DNA of 64,000 bases, taken from assembly GCA_902728285.1 (NCBI GenBank), contig CACVBU010000597.1, positions 62,001-126,000 on the forward strand. Reading direction: 5' to 3'. Every line of letters starts with the position of its first letter. The stretch's first letter is position 1. Of the stretch, positions 25,288 to 37,605 are shown piece after piece. A program made the translations under genes and the position numbers. Source of the stretch: Clytia hemisphaerica (taxonomy: Eukaryota; Cnidaria; Hydrozoa; Leptothecata; Clytiidae). Under the pieces are notes generated by a model. That model was not told the DNA's origin. It worked only from the letters and a program-made list of their open reading frames with translations, and made no database searches.

Positions 25288-25525
25288 CATAGATTTTTAA
25301 AGCCCGAAGCAGTAGATATCGGCCTTTTGCTGAAAAATGTGCCGAGTCCTACCTAAATCACGTGACATTACAATAGAATTTCAGCCCTTGACCAATCAGA
25401 AGCTTCACGGGTTTTCGAAAACAATAGCAGCAATATATTTTGCGATATTCACTTTTTATTTGCTTGGAAGATGGAAGAGCTTAAAGCACGGCGCCATCTA
25501 GCCCTTCGGGCTTAATAAATCTATG
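25288..25525. mobile_element. CATAGATTTTTAAAGCCCGAAG MITE, copy 1
   Basis: 238-bp element with inverted ends (CATAGA...AAAGCCCGAAG / CTTCGGGCTTAATAAATC), containing ATCACGTGACATTACAATAG. A second copy is at 51144-51391. Confidence 0.75.
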
Positions 25526-25916
25526 ACCTAACCAACCTAGCCAATTTGGCTATACCCTGCTTTTTAGAGTTTTCTCCATCTATTTCATTACCGGTAAGAT
25601 GGAGCCGGAAGCCGGATCGCTAATTTGGACCTGATGATTAAAGTTAGAGCAAGTATAGGCTTTTAGGGGCGGTTCAAAACTGGGGGGGGGGGCTGTACCA
25701 CCCCTTAGATTTAGATCTAGTGGGTCTTTTTGGATGACATTTGGCACAGAAGATCCTTGTCACATAAGGCAACTTTTGACAGAAAATCCTTTTGATGACG
25801 CCACTCGTCATGCCCAAAGTGAGCAAAAACCGAAAATTTCCTTTGCTCTTTTAAATACAATCCGTGCCATAATATATTTGCACTTTTGGCTAATTTACCA
25901 TTTTTCGAAAATTGAA

Positions 25917-26200
25917 GTTCGAGCGAGAATGTCAATTTCAGGCCCTCAACTTGATTTCATCGATTATTTCGATCTGGGAGGGATTTATTGGTTTCTAGGC
26001 TATATTTCAAGCCCTACTGGACCATTTTTTAACTTTTGGATCCTCAGATCCTAAGGTCCTAAGTCTTAAGTCTAGCGTTAAAACTCAGAGTTAAAACTCT
26101 ACCCTTCGAACCTACTTTAGAGCACTTACAAATCGATTGTGGTTTCAAAACACCCCGGTGAATTTCCCTTTTGTGCCAAGTATTTTGTCCCTGATTGTAG
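25917..26200 (+). repeat. GGATCCTCAGATCC dispersed repeat, copy 2
   Basis: Same order of blocks as 5115-5400, ending CTGATTGTAG. Intergenic. Confidence 0.65.
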
Positions 26201-26671
26201 CTATTGCATTCTAACAAAGGCTTCAGAAAAAAGTTGCCCGAGTCTAAAATATGCTTATTTTATCCTAAAATATTCAATAAATTACGGTTTAAACGATATG
26301 TTTGACATAAAAAATAAATTTGTATTGGAAAAGTGTCAATTTTTGTGACATCATACTGTCAGAAATGTCAACATACTCAAGGTGTGAAAATTTTTAGGTG
26401 TCAATTTTATTTTATTTTGTAGCTAGATAAAAGAATTTACAGAAAATTTCATGGCAAAAGCTCTATCATTTTAGGAATTATTACCAGTAATCTGACCTCC
26501 GAACAGAAACAGCCCACCCCCTAGGACGAATAGGCTTAAGAGACTGGAAAAATCGTTGAGTTTTTGGAGGATATTCGAGATATGGAAAATCGACTGTAGT
26601 TTAAAGCGATAATGGAACAACCAAAATCAGTTTCATTGAAATTGAACAGCCGTTTAATCGTGGGTATTCTT

Positions 26672-26815
26672 AAGGCCGAGGTAAACGATTCCAACATTTC
26701 ATCCAACATAGAAATTGAAATGTTGGACAAATGTTGGATAAATTTCGGAAAGGTGTTGGATCTCCTTAAAATCGTTTCGTCGCAATGTCCAACATCATTT
26801 TCATCCAACATGGGT
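26672..26815. repeat. TGTTGGA-rich repeat
   Basis: Starts AAGGCCGAGGTAAACGATT and is dense in TCCAACA/TGTTGGA. Its first 38 bp recur inverted at 28298-28335. Confidence 0.55.
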
Positions 26816-27189
26816 GTTCATTCATTCTTTTTTTAATTCATTCTTTTCAAATTAGAAATGGCGAGGATTTTTATACCCAGTGTAACCATAACCACTACCG
26901 CTGTTCGTGCGGACAAAGATTATAGTCTAACAATTGGACCCTTACAATGCAGAGAGAATTCTGGCGAAAAATCGACTCTTATTGTGCAATTTCTTGAAAT
27001 TTATTTATTTATTTTAAGGCAAAAAATGGTCAAATTTTCTAAAACTTTGCAACAAAAATGTTCTCATTTTTTACACACTTACAGTGCATTTTGGGAAGCC
27101 TGAAAAATGTACCTTTAAAGGGCCACCCCTCTACGACAGGTCGCTTAATTTCAGTGCCCCCCCCCCCTCTTGGTTTATTTTCCGAAAAA

Positions 27190-28070
27190 AAACATCCAGT
27201 TTAGATAACGGTCGGAGGTTTGTAGCTGATTGGGTCGGTTTGAAAGGTGATTGGGTCGGTTACATAGTGATTGGGTCGGTTTAAAAGACAATTGGGTCGG
27301 TTTAAAAGACGATCGGGTCGGTTTGAAAGGTGATTGGGTCGGTTTGAAAGGTGATTGGGTCGGTTTAAGAGGTCATCGAGTTGGTTTAAAAGGTGATCGG
27401 GTCGGTTTAAAAGGTGATCGGGTCGGTTTTAAAGGTGATCGGGTCGGTTTAACAAGTGATTGAGTGAGTTTAGTAATTTTACTCAGTTTTAAGATCAATT
27501 GGAGGGAGTGCCGGTTTAAGTCGCCGGTTTTTTCGGATTTCCCTGGGAATCGGATTACTCAATCCTCCAAGTCTGGTCTGGAGAATGTCACATTTCACTT
27601 TTCTTTCTCAATCAACTGTCAACTGATCTGATCAAGGATTTCAGATTTCGCATTGTTTACATCCCCAGCCTTGGAATACTTTCTCTTTTACTATTGTACA
27701 TCAAATCTACAGACCAGATTTACAAAAATCCGAAAAATCGTAATCCGATTGCCCGAAAAATCCGGCACTGTAAACCGGCGATTTTTTCGATTGGTTTGTA
27801 AATTACGATTGACTTCTGAACCGACCCGATCATGTCTTAAACTGACTAATTGACTTTAAAATTGACCTAGTCGACTTTTGAACTGGCCAACTTTTTAAAA
27901 CTGACCTAATTACATTTCAAACTGACCCAATCGCGTCTTAAACTGACCCAATTGCGTCTTAAACTGACCCAATCGATCTTTAAACTGATCACCTTTTAAA
28001 CCGACCCGATCGTCTTTAAAACCGACCCAATCAGTTACAAACCTCCGACCGTTATCTAAACTGGATGTTT
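27190..28070. mobile_element. Foldback-type element with 21-bp terminal subrepeats
   Basis: Both ends share AACATCCAGTTTAGATAACG and GTCGGAGGTTTGTA in inverted orientation. Inside each end is an array of about 21-bp units (GATTGGGTCGGTTTGAAAGG and variants; eleven on the left, eight or more diverged on the right, inverted). The centre holds a second inverted pair (GCCGGTTTTTTCGGAT). The 70-82-aa frames here are repeat frames. Confidence 0.75.
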
Positions 28071-28099
28071 TTGACACGGATACCGCTCCATAGGATGTG

Positions 28100-28335
28100 A
28101 GCTGAGTAAACGAATCCAACATGATCCAACACGAAAAGAAGAAGTAAATGTTGGACAAAATGTTTGATGGCGATCAAACTTTCATCCAACAGTTTTTTCC
28201 TTCTTCCAACATATTTTTTTCTTCCAACCGGATTTTTGCATTCGTGTAAACGATCCCAACATTCCATCCAACAGCGAGAAAATGGCATGTTGGATGATGT
28301 TGGATGAAATGTTGGAATCGTTTACCTCGGCCTTT
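28100..28335. mobile_element. TGTTGGA MITE
   Basis: Inverted ends GAGTAAACGAATCCAACATG and GAAATGTTGGAATCGTTTAC; the interior is also rich in TCCAACA. Confidence 0.55.
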
Positions 28336-28394
28336 ACAACTGATGTTTTTATTTGAAAAAACAAAGATATATAACGAAAAAATCCAATGAAAAT

Positions 28395-28704
28395 CTTCAA
28401 AAACGGTGATTTCCGGCATATCTCCGTGATTTTCGGTCGGAAAAAAATGTTCTCAAAATCGGCATTGCTAATTTACATCTTCGTGCAAAAGTTCCCAAAA
28501 AACTAATGATGAAAACTAGAGAAAATAGGTTTTTCTGGCATCGGAAATTTTTCAAAAATCGGGCCTCGTTACATTTGGGCATTACTATTTTGCAACTTTG
28601 TGCCAATCCCGAGAAAAGCTGGATAGGAAACAGACTAACAAACGAACGAACAAATGAACGAACGGGCATGGGTTAATTTATAGGACCTCCAGATAAGTCC
28701 AATA
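28395..28704 (-). mobile_element. Fragment of GGACCTACC element, copy 3
   Basis: Minus-strand GGAGGTCCTATAAATTAACC followed by GTTCGTTC words and the internal module of 11521-12624; truncated at its inner side. Confidence 0.5.
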
Positions 28705-28884
28705 ATAAGAATTAAGTTTAATTTTTCGTTATATCTTTGTGAATTGTGAAAAGTTATCGTAAAAAAAATTTTACAAGCTACATGGAAAACAAACAAAGGT
28801 TTGATAAGTTTTGTATAAAAAATGTTAGGTAATGGTAAATATTAATTTAAAGTAACCCTATTCGAATATTTGAACAGCTTTCGA

Positions 28885-31800
28885 TTAAATGTCGTTTTTT
28901 GGGATATGAACGAAAGGTGCAGCGACTTCTAACGAACCAGAGTCAGTGATCACGACGTCCTTCGTTGGTTTATCACGTCGATCAGTTGAAAGTTTCTCGA
29001 TTTTACGGGCGATGTCCTAAAAAAGAAGGTTTTTGGTAATTTATTCAACTCTCAAAAATAATTAAATAAAGACGAAATCCAATTCTCGAAAAGAAATTTT
29101 TCCCAAACTTAAAAAAATTGAAATCTGTAGAATATAATAAGTTTCATGGTACAAACTCACGAAAAACTTGTCAAAATAATCCAACCCCTCTACTCCTTTA
29201 CTTTCTCACTATCTCCCTTTTAAAAGTATAGTCAGCGTTTTTCACTTCAAGATTTGTTTTAGAATGGCTAACTCTTAAAAGAAGTCTTGCTTACACCATC
29301 ATTTGAAAATGACCCAATAAAAATTATGGTAAAAATAGCGTCAGATCTAAGACGTTACTGCAAGGCATGAGAGCTAAAAATTGTTTAATACATACCATTC
29401 CTTCCAAGACAGCTCCGAAGACAGTGTGTCGACCATCTAACCATGGAGTTGAGACGTACGTGAGGAAAAATTGTGATCCGTTAGTGTCTGGTCCGGCATT
29501 GGCCATCGAAAGAAGTCCTGGTGCTGTGTGTTTGAGGTCAAAGTTCTCATCTGGGAAACGTTCCCCGTAGATGCTTTTACCACCTGGAAAAAGGATAAAC
29601 AATTTTGATTTCTATCTTTTTAAATTAATTGTTCGCAATAAAAAAACATTTAGAACAATTCATTGAACTGTAGAATATAAAAACTGTTGCTTTACATGCA
29701 AATTTATTTAATATTTTGCTTTGTAAAGGTAGGAGCTACGTTTTCAAAATTTAGCCGGGGGAGGTATTTTCTTAGCCCCCTGAAAAATGCTGCATTCTAA
29801 GTTAGGAACTTATTACATTATAAATCTTCAAAAAAATGTATTAAATGTATTTGTAGCCTTACCAGTTCCATCACCATTTGTAAAATCTCCTCCTTGCATC
29901 ATGAAATCACGAATGATACGGTGAAATTTGCTGCCTTTGTATCCATAACCATTCTAAGGTGAAAAAGTAATGCTTGGTGATAAAAAATTGTTTGGACCAA
30001 CGGATTAGAATAGGTGGATTAACTTCTCTCGTTGCTCCCAAGAGAGATCCATTGTCTTCTCATTGTTACAAGAAAAATCTGTAAATGACTCTGCGCACTC
30101 CTCGTTTAGTTTTTTCATTGTTTTTATAAGAACAATTTTCCAATTTATACAGTTTCGAAAACGAATTTGTCCTATGATTCGATCAATTTTGATGATTTTG
30201 CAAATATTTTAAATCCTGCACTTAAGTTTTAGCATCAACAAACGCTAGACCAGTTTTAATGTAAATTTTTAATCTTTTGTCAATGGCAATCTTCAGATAA
30301 GTGAAAATTAACGTATGGTCTATAACTAAGAAACTATCGATGGGTCACGAATGGGTTGCATACTGGTGAAAGAAGACTGTATTTAGAATTAGGAAAATAA
30401 ATTTCAAATTATTTGGCTAATTTCTGCATTGGATAGAAAGGGCTAAAAAAGTGCATTTTCTTATTTAAAATGTACCACGTGATACGTAATGACCAATGAA
30501 AATGTTGAAAGTAATGATTTTTTACAACTTTTTTACAACTTATCAAGTTTTAATTGCTAGCAAACTCGTAAAAAAGTTTGATAACCTAACGAGGAGTGTT
30601 TTCTATGAGTTCTTAATCCACCTATTCTAATCCGTTGTTTGGACCAATCTATGAAAAATACTGTGCCATTGAAAAAATGCTGTGCCGTTAATAGCATGAA
30701 AAATTAACTAAAAACACCAAAAACACATCTATTCATCAATTTGTAACAATTCTGAATTTTATTCGAAAACAAAACCTTTTGTCAGATTTAAGGAATAAAT
30801 TGTCAAATTTGAGAAAGACTAGTAGACTGAATGTCCAAAGAAATGTGATTTAGAGAAAAACTTGCAATTTATACACAGAAATTCCATAAAAGGTTCCAAG
30901 ATTCTCTTTAAACAGACATCAATATTTGTTTACCAGCCCTTTTCTCACAAGATTTCATTGTTGAGAGGATTTTAGTCTCAAATAACGAATTCACCTACGC
31001 AGATCACTGAAGCTGTTGAAGCGACTGAATCTTTCTTAAATGGAACCCAACTCACTCCAAGAAGGACACTTCCTCACATTCCAATCGTCCCAGATATTAT
31101 TATCGACAGATCCTCAAATAAGATTGATGGAATATACCTGGGAAGGACTAATTACCTAAAATCCAAATTTCAACGGCGATTTACAAAACCTTATCCTCTG
31201 ATAATACTGCAACCAAGGACAAAGTCTCTGATTAAACTCCAGTTTGTAGCTTTTACAAGAAAGGAAAATGTAAATATAGCATGACAAGCAAAGATTGCCA
31301 ATTGAAGCATCCAAAAATCTGTACCAAGTTACTGAGACATGGTAATAAATCCCCAAAAGGCTAAAAGGCTGTAAAGTTTGAACATGTTTCATCCACGTAT
31401 GTTTTTCATTGATCAGAAAAGGTGAATGTTTTAACAAGTTGCACTTTTCTCATATGTCAAGGGGACTAAAAGGGACCCAGTACTAAAGAACCATACAAAC
31501 ACACAACAATCATTGGATTTTCTGAAAATCTTAGACAATTTTCAGACAAAAATGATCTCAATGATCACTACCAATCTGAATGTACGAAATATACAGCAAG
31601 ACAGGCAAGCTGAGTCCAACAGCCTCTAGGAAATGTCGAAGCAGCGAATTCAACAAGTTGGATGAGCTGTTCAAGCAAAAGCCACAAAGAGGCACAAAGA
31701 GGTAGGTACTTCTTCAAATTATATACTTTTAAAATGCTTTATAAAAACATTTGGTTCTGATTGCGGGATTGAAAAAGTTTAATTGATAAACTTGGTTGGA

Positions 31801-34800
31801 AGTATCAAAACAAATTTGTTGTCAAAGTGATTCAACAGTAAGTGAAAATACAGGCCAGATATCAACAATCCCATGTTTCGACACCAATCGTCCCAAGTTA
31901 GAGCAATTGATGGTAGGTCGGCGAAAAAAATAAAAATAAAAGTAGAATTTCACCTGTAAAATCTCATAAAAAGGCAGCAAAAACTACTAAATCTTGACAA
32001 TAACGCAAAATAGAAAATAAAAAGACATTTAAAAGCTCAAATTCATGGATAAAATTAAAAATTGAATTAAAACCGAGTTATAAAGCAGAGTTTCTTAAGT
32101 AAACATTCCAATCAGAGGGATTTCCCCAGAGATGATGTTTACTTTTTGAATCAGAACAGAACTTTTTGAAAGAGAAAACATTCGAATCATAACAACAAAG
32201 AACTTTCCGTCAGCATAAATAATAGGAAGATGCAGCAGATCAGAAAGATTTCCCCCTTCTTCTTTCGCAAAAAAAGGTAAACATATAAACATTCAAATGT
32301 AAAAAGATTCAAAGTCTATTTTCTTTTCTTTGGTGTTTCTTTGAAAAAGCATCCACATTGGTTAATGTTTTGTTAGAGGGAAAACCCGTTGAACTTTATT
32401 AGCAATTGTTTGAAAAGATCGAAAGAAAACCCGAAATAAAGATCTTGCTATAAAATTTACTTTTTGGGAGTAATAACTTTTGCCTTCCCCAAGTGTATCA
32501 ATGAATTTTTAGGTGGTTTGAGTTTTTTTTCTAAAGCCTTTATATCCCTGGCAAATGTAATTTTAATTGGGGGGTCAAAATGCCAAATATTGAGTCTTTG
32601 AGGATTTGCCCTTTGCCACGCTGAGGTTAGGTGGTTTTTTTTATCCAAAAATTCTTGTCATCCACCCTTAGACAGGCATCAAAAAAAGTGAAATATATGG
32701 AAATTGAGGGACAAATATTGAGTACTCATTTTGAAAAGCTTATAGTTTAGAGACTCAGAAAAATTACTCAATGCTGCTCAATGTGTTTAAAAATCCTTAC
32801 CCGATGTGTCCATGAATAATTTATACTAAATGATGACGTTAAAAGAAAAAGTGAACAATTGACGCATTTTTTATGTAAACTTAAAATCACATCATTCTCA
32901 ATAAGTAAAAATTTGAATATAAAAAGTTATAAAGGTCCATAACTCTTCTATGACATCATTTCTGAAAAATGCCTCATTTTATACAGAATTACAATTTCAA
33001 TTTTCTATATAGAGTTTTAGGTTGAGAAATCAAATATACTCGTTTTAAATAAATGTCTTCTATATAGCTTTTGACGAGTTTTCGATTGGTATAAACTGTT
33101 AAATCTCTTCGACAACAAATTTGTTTTGATAACTCCACCAAGTTTATCAATCATACTTTCTGTCATAAAACATGTCACGATAACTTTCACTGATAGCGTG
33201 CCCTTTTTAACTTTTGTTTTCATTAAAAATAACCGAACTGCCGATTGAAGAATTAGAGAACGCCTGCCGCCTAACCGCCCACCATTCTTAATCAATCCTG
33301 CGGCATCTTTATATTTTGTTTATACTATTTTACTATTTGAAAACATTTTCTATTCTTTTGAAGATTTTTTCCTAAAAAGCAGATTCTGTTTTAATTATTC
33401 CTTCTTTACATTTTTATCTTAAAATTAGAAATTCATTGTTCCTCAATACATAAAACTATGTCTTTTTTGGTGACAGTAGTAAGTTGAAAAGATTGTAACT
33501 TAATTAGTAAAATCTAAAGACTTAAAATAGCTAGATTTATGTTATTTTTAAGAGAATCCTCATTATTACTTATAAATTCTTTTGTAGACTTTTTCATTAA
33601 AAAAAACAGATTTGTTGTTATTCCTTTCGCTTTTGCCACAACTCTTTCTATTTACTTAATCGGCCCTTTTTACGCCTGCCCTTATTGGTGTTATTTTAGG
33701 GCTCGTGCGTGGCGTGATTAAGGGCAGACGTTGAAAGGACCGGACCGGCGTAAAATGGGCCAAAATCTTTCTATTTATACTCAAGCAGCGTTAATGTTTA
33801 CACTTTTTGTTCTTGTTTAAAGCAATCCAGGGCCAAATTAGGAGTAAAAAAATTCTCGCTTCGCTCACGTTTTGTCACGCATCAAAAACACAATCTAATT
33901 TTACAAAAACGGTAGTAGCTCAAAAAGTCCAGACCTGATCAATTGAACTTGTCGAACCAATCGAACAATCGAACTAATCGAACTCCATCGAATGATTAAA
34001 GTTTGATTAAAAAAATTAATCAAACCTAATCGAACACCTACAATTTTTTAAGCAATAGCAGTTCGATTAGTTCGGTCAGTAAAAACTTAGATTAGTTCAA
34101 TGATATTAAATACTCATATCTTCCCCGCTTGCAAAAACTTTATCCTTGCACGCAACCAATTGCCATTTCGAAAAGTGTGTAACCCGTTGTAGGAAGTAAT
34201 TTCCCGATTTTCATTCCGAATTTGGCTTTGAAAAGAAGTTATAAGGTGGCGGAGCAGCACAAACTTGTCGAACAAAATTGGTTTATCGAACTGATCGAAC
34301 CGAAACTTATTGATCGCACTTAATCGAACACTCACAATCTTTTAAAAAATCTTAGAGTTCTATCAAATTTTTAATCAAACTTTAATCGTTCGATGGAGTT
34401 CATTTAGTTCGATTGTTCGATTGGTTTGACAAGTTTGATTGATCGGGTCTGGAAAAGTGCTTGAAAAAATCCCTGACATTTGTATGCTTTCTTGGGACGC
34501 ACTTTATGTGTTATACAAAAAAGGAAGCCGACTTCACTCACATACTAGGAAGAGAAAAGTTCATTTGATATTTCAGTTAAAATAATGAGTGTATCTCAGT
34601 ATAGACCTAACTCTTCATACAAAAATTATGGGAAACGCATATTTGGACTTTGTACCCTATGCTGCACTCAAGCACTTGAGCCAAAATCCCGCAAAGGCGG
34701 GACAAAAATCAGTTTTTCGAAGTTTGCAAAAAAACGCCACATAGAAGATCTTTCAAATTCAGTATGTGAATAGGGCAGTAAAAAATACAACTTTTCTATT

Positions 34801-35500
34801 TTTTCCTTTTTTTTGCAAAAGTTCTAGGAATGAAAATAAAGGGATAATGATAATTGAATACTATCCATTGATGATCCGCGGCACTATCGTAAAGCTAGAA
34901 TCACTTCGCGTACACTTCGCTTGAGAAAATGATTGACAGATTGAAGTTTTTCATCCCCGCGGCGCGCGCCGCGCGGGAGCTCGGGCGTTATGCGAGAGTT
35001 CTCGGCTCAATCTTCGGACCGCGTTAAAATGGTAAACTGAGCTTTGATTGATCATTTCGATGGAAGTTGTTGGAATGTTTACAAGGCTCTTGACAGAAAA
35101 TCGTTTGTTTTATTGTCAATGATGACAGTGTAGTTATTAATTTTGTGAGATCTGACAAATTGATGTTTGTAAGTGCACTTTATAGTTTTGATTCCCATTG
35201 AAGAATCATATTCTGGTTTTCATGTTATTAGATGCTGTTTTAGAGCTTTAGGTCTACACTGTATCTGCTGAATGAAAAATCTCAACTTTTTTTTACCTTG
35301 CCTGTGCATAATTCATAGAAATTCTTCACTGTTTTTGGAGTAGTTTCACCATACAATCCCATAACAATTCGTCCTTCAGGTTTGCCATCAACTTGAATAT
35401 CAAAATATACTTTCTTTGTAACCGTATATTTCTTGTCTGCACTGCAGAAAACTGCTGCAAGAACGAGGAGGAGCAATGAGAGAACGTGTGTCGACGCCAT
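28885..35500 (-). CDS. PPIB: Secreted/ER cyclophilin (peptidyl-prolyl cis-trans isomerase B type), complete, 4 exons
   Basis: Peptidyl-prolyl cis-trans isomerase acting as a folding helper in the ER lumen. Exons on the minus strand: 35500-35297, 29953-29863, 29583-29396, 29016-28885 (TAA); 204 residues. Residues 1-21 form a signal peptide (ATG, Thr-His, then a Leu/Val/Ala-rich core ending FCSA). The cyclophilin fold follows from about residue 30. Catalytic residues by alignment to cyclophilin A are present: Arg80 and Phe85 in FHRIIRDF, Gln88 in MMQGGDF, Phe138 in GSQFFL, Trp146 and His151 in PWLDGRH. The sequence [15 protein letters not shown] is typical of the B/C subgroup. The tail ends KNDI, not a classical KDEL. 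Intron 1 (5.3 kb) is filled with transposons. The protein could equally be named PPIC; the active site predicts a working enzyme. Confidence 0.95.
30001..30634. mobile_element. 634-bp element with 22-bp TIRs and 13-bp flanking duplication
   Basis: Ends CGGATTAGAATAGGTGGATT and its exact complement. Both outer flanks read TTGTTTGGACCAA (29988-30000 and 30635-30647). It lies about 35 nt upstream of the acceptor of cyclophilin exon 2. No ORF. Confidence 0.85.
30985..31460 (+). pseudogene. Relic of a retrotransposon-type CCCH zinc-finger ORF
   Basis: Lies in cyclophilin intron 1, on the opposite strand. The first part (about 30990-31250) reads open with [17 protein letters not shown] and [16 protein letters not shown]; after a frame change the next frame reads [14 protein letters not shown], then [17 protein letters not shown] and, after an in-frame stop, [11 protein letters not shown]. 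The spacing of Cys and His matches the tandem CCCH zinc fingers of ORF1/gag-like proteins of non-LTR retrotransposons. Frameshift and stops show that it is dead. Weak similarity may continue to about 31700. Confidence 0.5.
31461..33660. other. Cyclophilin intron 1 interior, no gene seen
   Basis: AT-rich sequence; short ORFs on both strands show no recognisable domain or splice-linked structure. Confidence 0.4.
33661..33770. repeat. GGCCCTTTTTACGC palindromic MITE
   Basis: Ends GGCCCTTTTTACGCCTGCCC and GGACCGGCGTAAAATGGGCC. A related hairpin is at 14770-14850, and tandem GGGCCAGCGTAAAAA units are at 18749-18791. Confidence 0.55.
33929..34452. mobile_element. 524-bp MITE with long TCGAAC-rich TIRs
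   Basis: Arms of about 90 bp begin CCAGACCTGATCAATTGAAC and are inverted at the right end; they are made of (A)ATCGAAC words. A diverged fragment is near 61375-61470. Confidence 0.7.
34597..35261 (-). mobile_element. 665-bp DNA element, copy 2
   Basis: Inverted relative to the copy at 1659-2323 and equal in length. Flanked by TATCT on both sides (34592-34596 and 35262-35266), a 5-bp target duplication. It ends 35 nt from the donor of cyclophilin exon 1. Confidence 0.8.
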
Positions 35501-35627
35501 CTTGAAAATTGGAATGTTTCGCTGTGAATGGCTGATGATGTGTCTTCGAATTTAACCCGTTTGAAGCTTGAAAATGGTCACACTAACCAAACATTTTTCT
35601 ACTCCTTCAACTGGCTACTTTTTATAT

Positions 35628-35638
35628 AGTCAACATGA
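35628..35638 (-). promoter_or_regulatory. TATA box of the cyclophilin gene
   Basis: On the minus strand the sequence reads TATATAAAAAG about 130 nt upstream of the ATG at 35500, a plausible TATA box with a 5' leader of roughly 100 nt. A CCACG core, as in ER-stress elements, lies just upstream at 35650-35654, but no CCAAT half at the required spacing was seen. Confidence 0.45.
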
Positions 35639-35639
35639 C

Positions 35640-37113
35640 CACAGAAATTCGTGGCACAAACGGATGTGATGCATGCACGTAACTTAACGAAAAAGTTTTT
35701 TTTATAAGAAACATAGTCGCCATTTCATTCACAGTCGAAATGAGTTATGGGTAATCAGCAGGACCACACCCAACCTCTTCCCCGTGTATCCCAGGCTTTA
35801 TTTGTGTCTAACTTGTCTGTACTGTCTTGTCAAAGGTCCTTGGGGGGATAAAGATTCTCGGTTTCAATTCTTCAAGCCAAAGAACCGTAGCGATAGTCCC
35901 AAAATTTTTGAAAACCAGGAAAATCGCACATAATCGGTGGGTAAAAAATCACGTATTCACATACAAAAGAGGCCATATTCACGCATTCACTAGGTTGCTG
36001 GCATCCACTAACTAACGGATTTGTGCTTATACTACTTGCGGTTTTGTAGAGGTCTGCTACTCGGTCTGCTATTCAGACTACGCATTCAATCAAAAAGTGG
36101 ATTTTCACATTCACGACGCATTCACGATTAGTTTGGCATGAATCTACGGCGTTTCTTACAAATATTAGGTTCTTATAGTAACTAGTATCTTATCTATCCA
36201 AAGTCGCAGCTCTTATCTACTTTTGAGCATAACCTTCTCACTCGCAAGTGTTGAACCGTAAGGTTGGCTGATTGCTTGAATCTGATTATAACTCAGGTAT
36301 TCGCGAGTGCTCTGAAGCATAAAATTCAGTGAATAGATTATATTATATTATATGCTTATTATATAGGCCTTTTCACTATTTTAGACATGAAATCGAACCA
36401 AAACAAAGTCGATAGTTGATGTACGGCTCTATATCGCCTTTTGCTCACCTAAACAGACGACGGTATTTTGGTGTTTTTTACCGTCGTCGAGCAAAGCGGA
36501 CGGTGATTTTGGAGACATGTTAACTTTGTTTTATACCGCCCCCTCGATTTATCTCGAATACATAAACTCGCTAATCACCAAATAGAGAAACGGAGGTAAA
36601 TCCTAAGAATCTCGCGTAAATTTGCCTTGATAGGGACCTCACCATGATATGGAAAGTGAAGAGGGCAACAAATAATATAATGACTAAGGAGGTGCGACAA
36701 TGGTTTGCGGCGACGGAAAAAAATTTGATTTTGAACCTCTAAAATGCCTTTAAATGGCCTTCTTTTTAGACTGACTTTTCCTATATAAGAAGCTAAGTAT
36801 GAATGGTGATATTTTGAAAATAACTTTTTACATTTCGGGCTGTGAAATTGCACCATTACATGCATGAGTTGAAAGAAGAAGTTGCAATAATGTACGTTAC
36901 CCTACCATTAATCTACGTTACCCCTGCATTTAGATTGTCTAAAATAGGCATACAATCTCAGTTCCCGTAATCCTTCAAATTTTTAGAAAATTCTAAAATT
37001 AACATCAATCCGCTCACAATTTTCTTTCCAACGCAATATTTTTTTATTTATCTTTTCCCTCACCGAATGTTTGAAAAAGTAGTAGTGAGAATCTTTTTTT
37101 GGAACATAAAAGC
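35640..37113. other. Intergenic stretch between cyclophilin promoter and membrane-protein gene
   Basis: No gene seen. Contains a CCGTCGTC-bearing repeat relative at 36440-36565; the 96-aa frame near 36575-36865 has no coding features. Confidence 0.4.
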
Positions 37114-37119
37114 TTTATT
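37114..37119 (-). terminator. Candidate poly(A) signal of the membrane-protein gene
   Basis: AATAAA on the minus strand, about 600 nt past the stop codon; a second copy lies at 37043-37048. Motif evidence only. Confidence 0.3.
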
Positions 37120-37469
37120 GTGAAGAGTCCCTTATAGATGGACTTTTGATTGAATACATACAGACAATCAGGAATAGTCTCCAACACTTGATCTTCAAGC
37201 TATCGATTTTGTATGTAATACATAATCATACACATCGGGTTTAGTGGTCGCCAAAGTCTCAAAGCTCTTCCAAATTTAAGCATCATCTTTGGAAGCAAAA
37301 ACGCGTAACTGCTCAATTTGCGAGTTGTAAAGCTATTTTTTGTTTTTGTTGTGTTACAAATTTATCATAAAATGTTACAGTGAGATTTAAGTCATAAATA
37401 TCATTTTCAATGTTACATCTTTTTCGATATCAACCATACATCTACAACCATTACCAATAATAATATTGT

Positions 37470-37605
37470 ATGATATTCATGATGTAATGTTTTATACTGA
37501 TGCACCCAAAAAAGACCGGGTGTTTTGCTACATTTTTTTGAATTTACACAATAAAACTAGTGGCAAACGCCCACTCAATAATGAGTCATGTTACGACTGG
37601 TTTAT
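37470..37605. repeat. Partial copy of ATTCATGATGTAATG MITE
   Basis: Shares GATATTCATGATGTAATG, TTTTATAC and TGGCAAACGCC with the full element at 52096-52243. Confidence 0.5.

Noticed and set aside
27084..27463. ORFs with repeated VGLKGDW-type heptads
   Set aside because: Frames across the 21-bp subrepeats of the foldback element.
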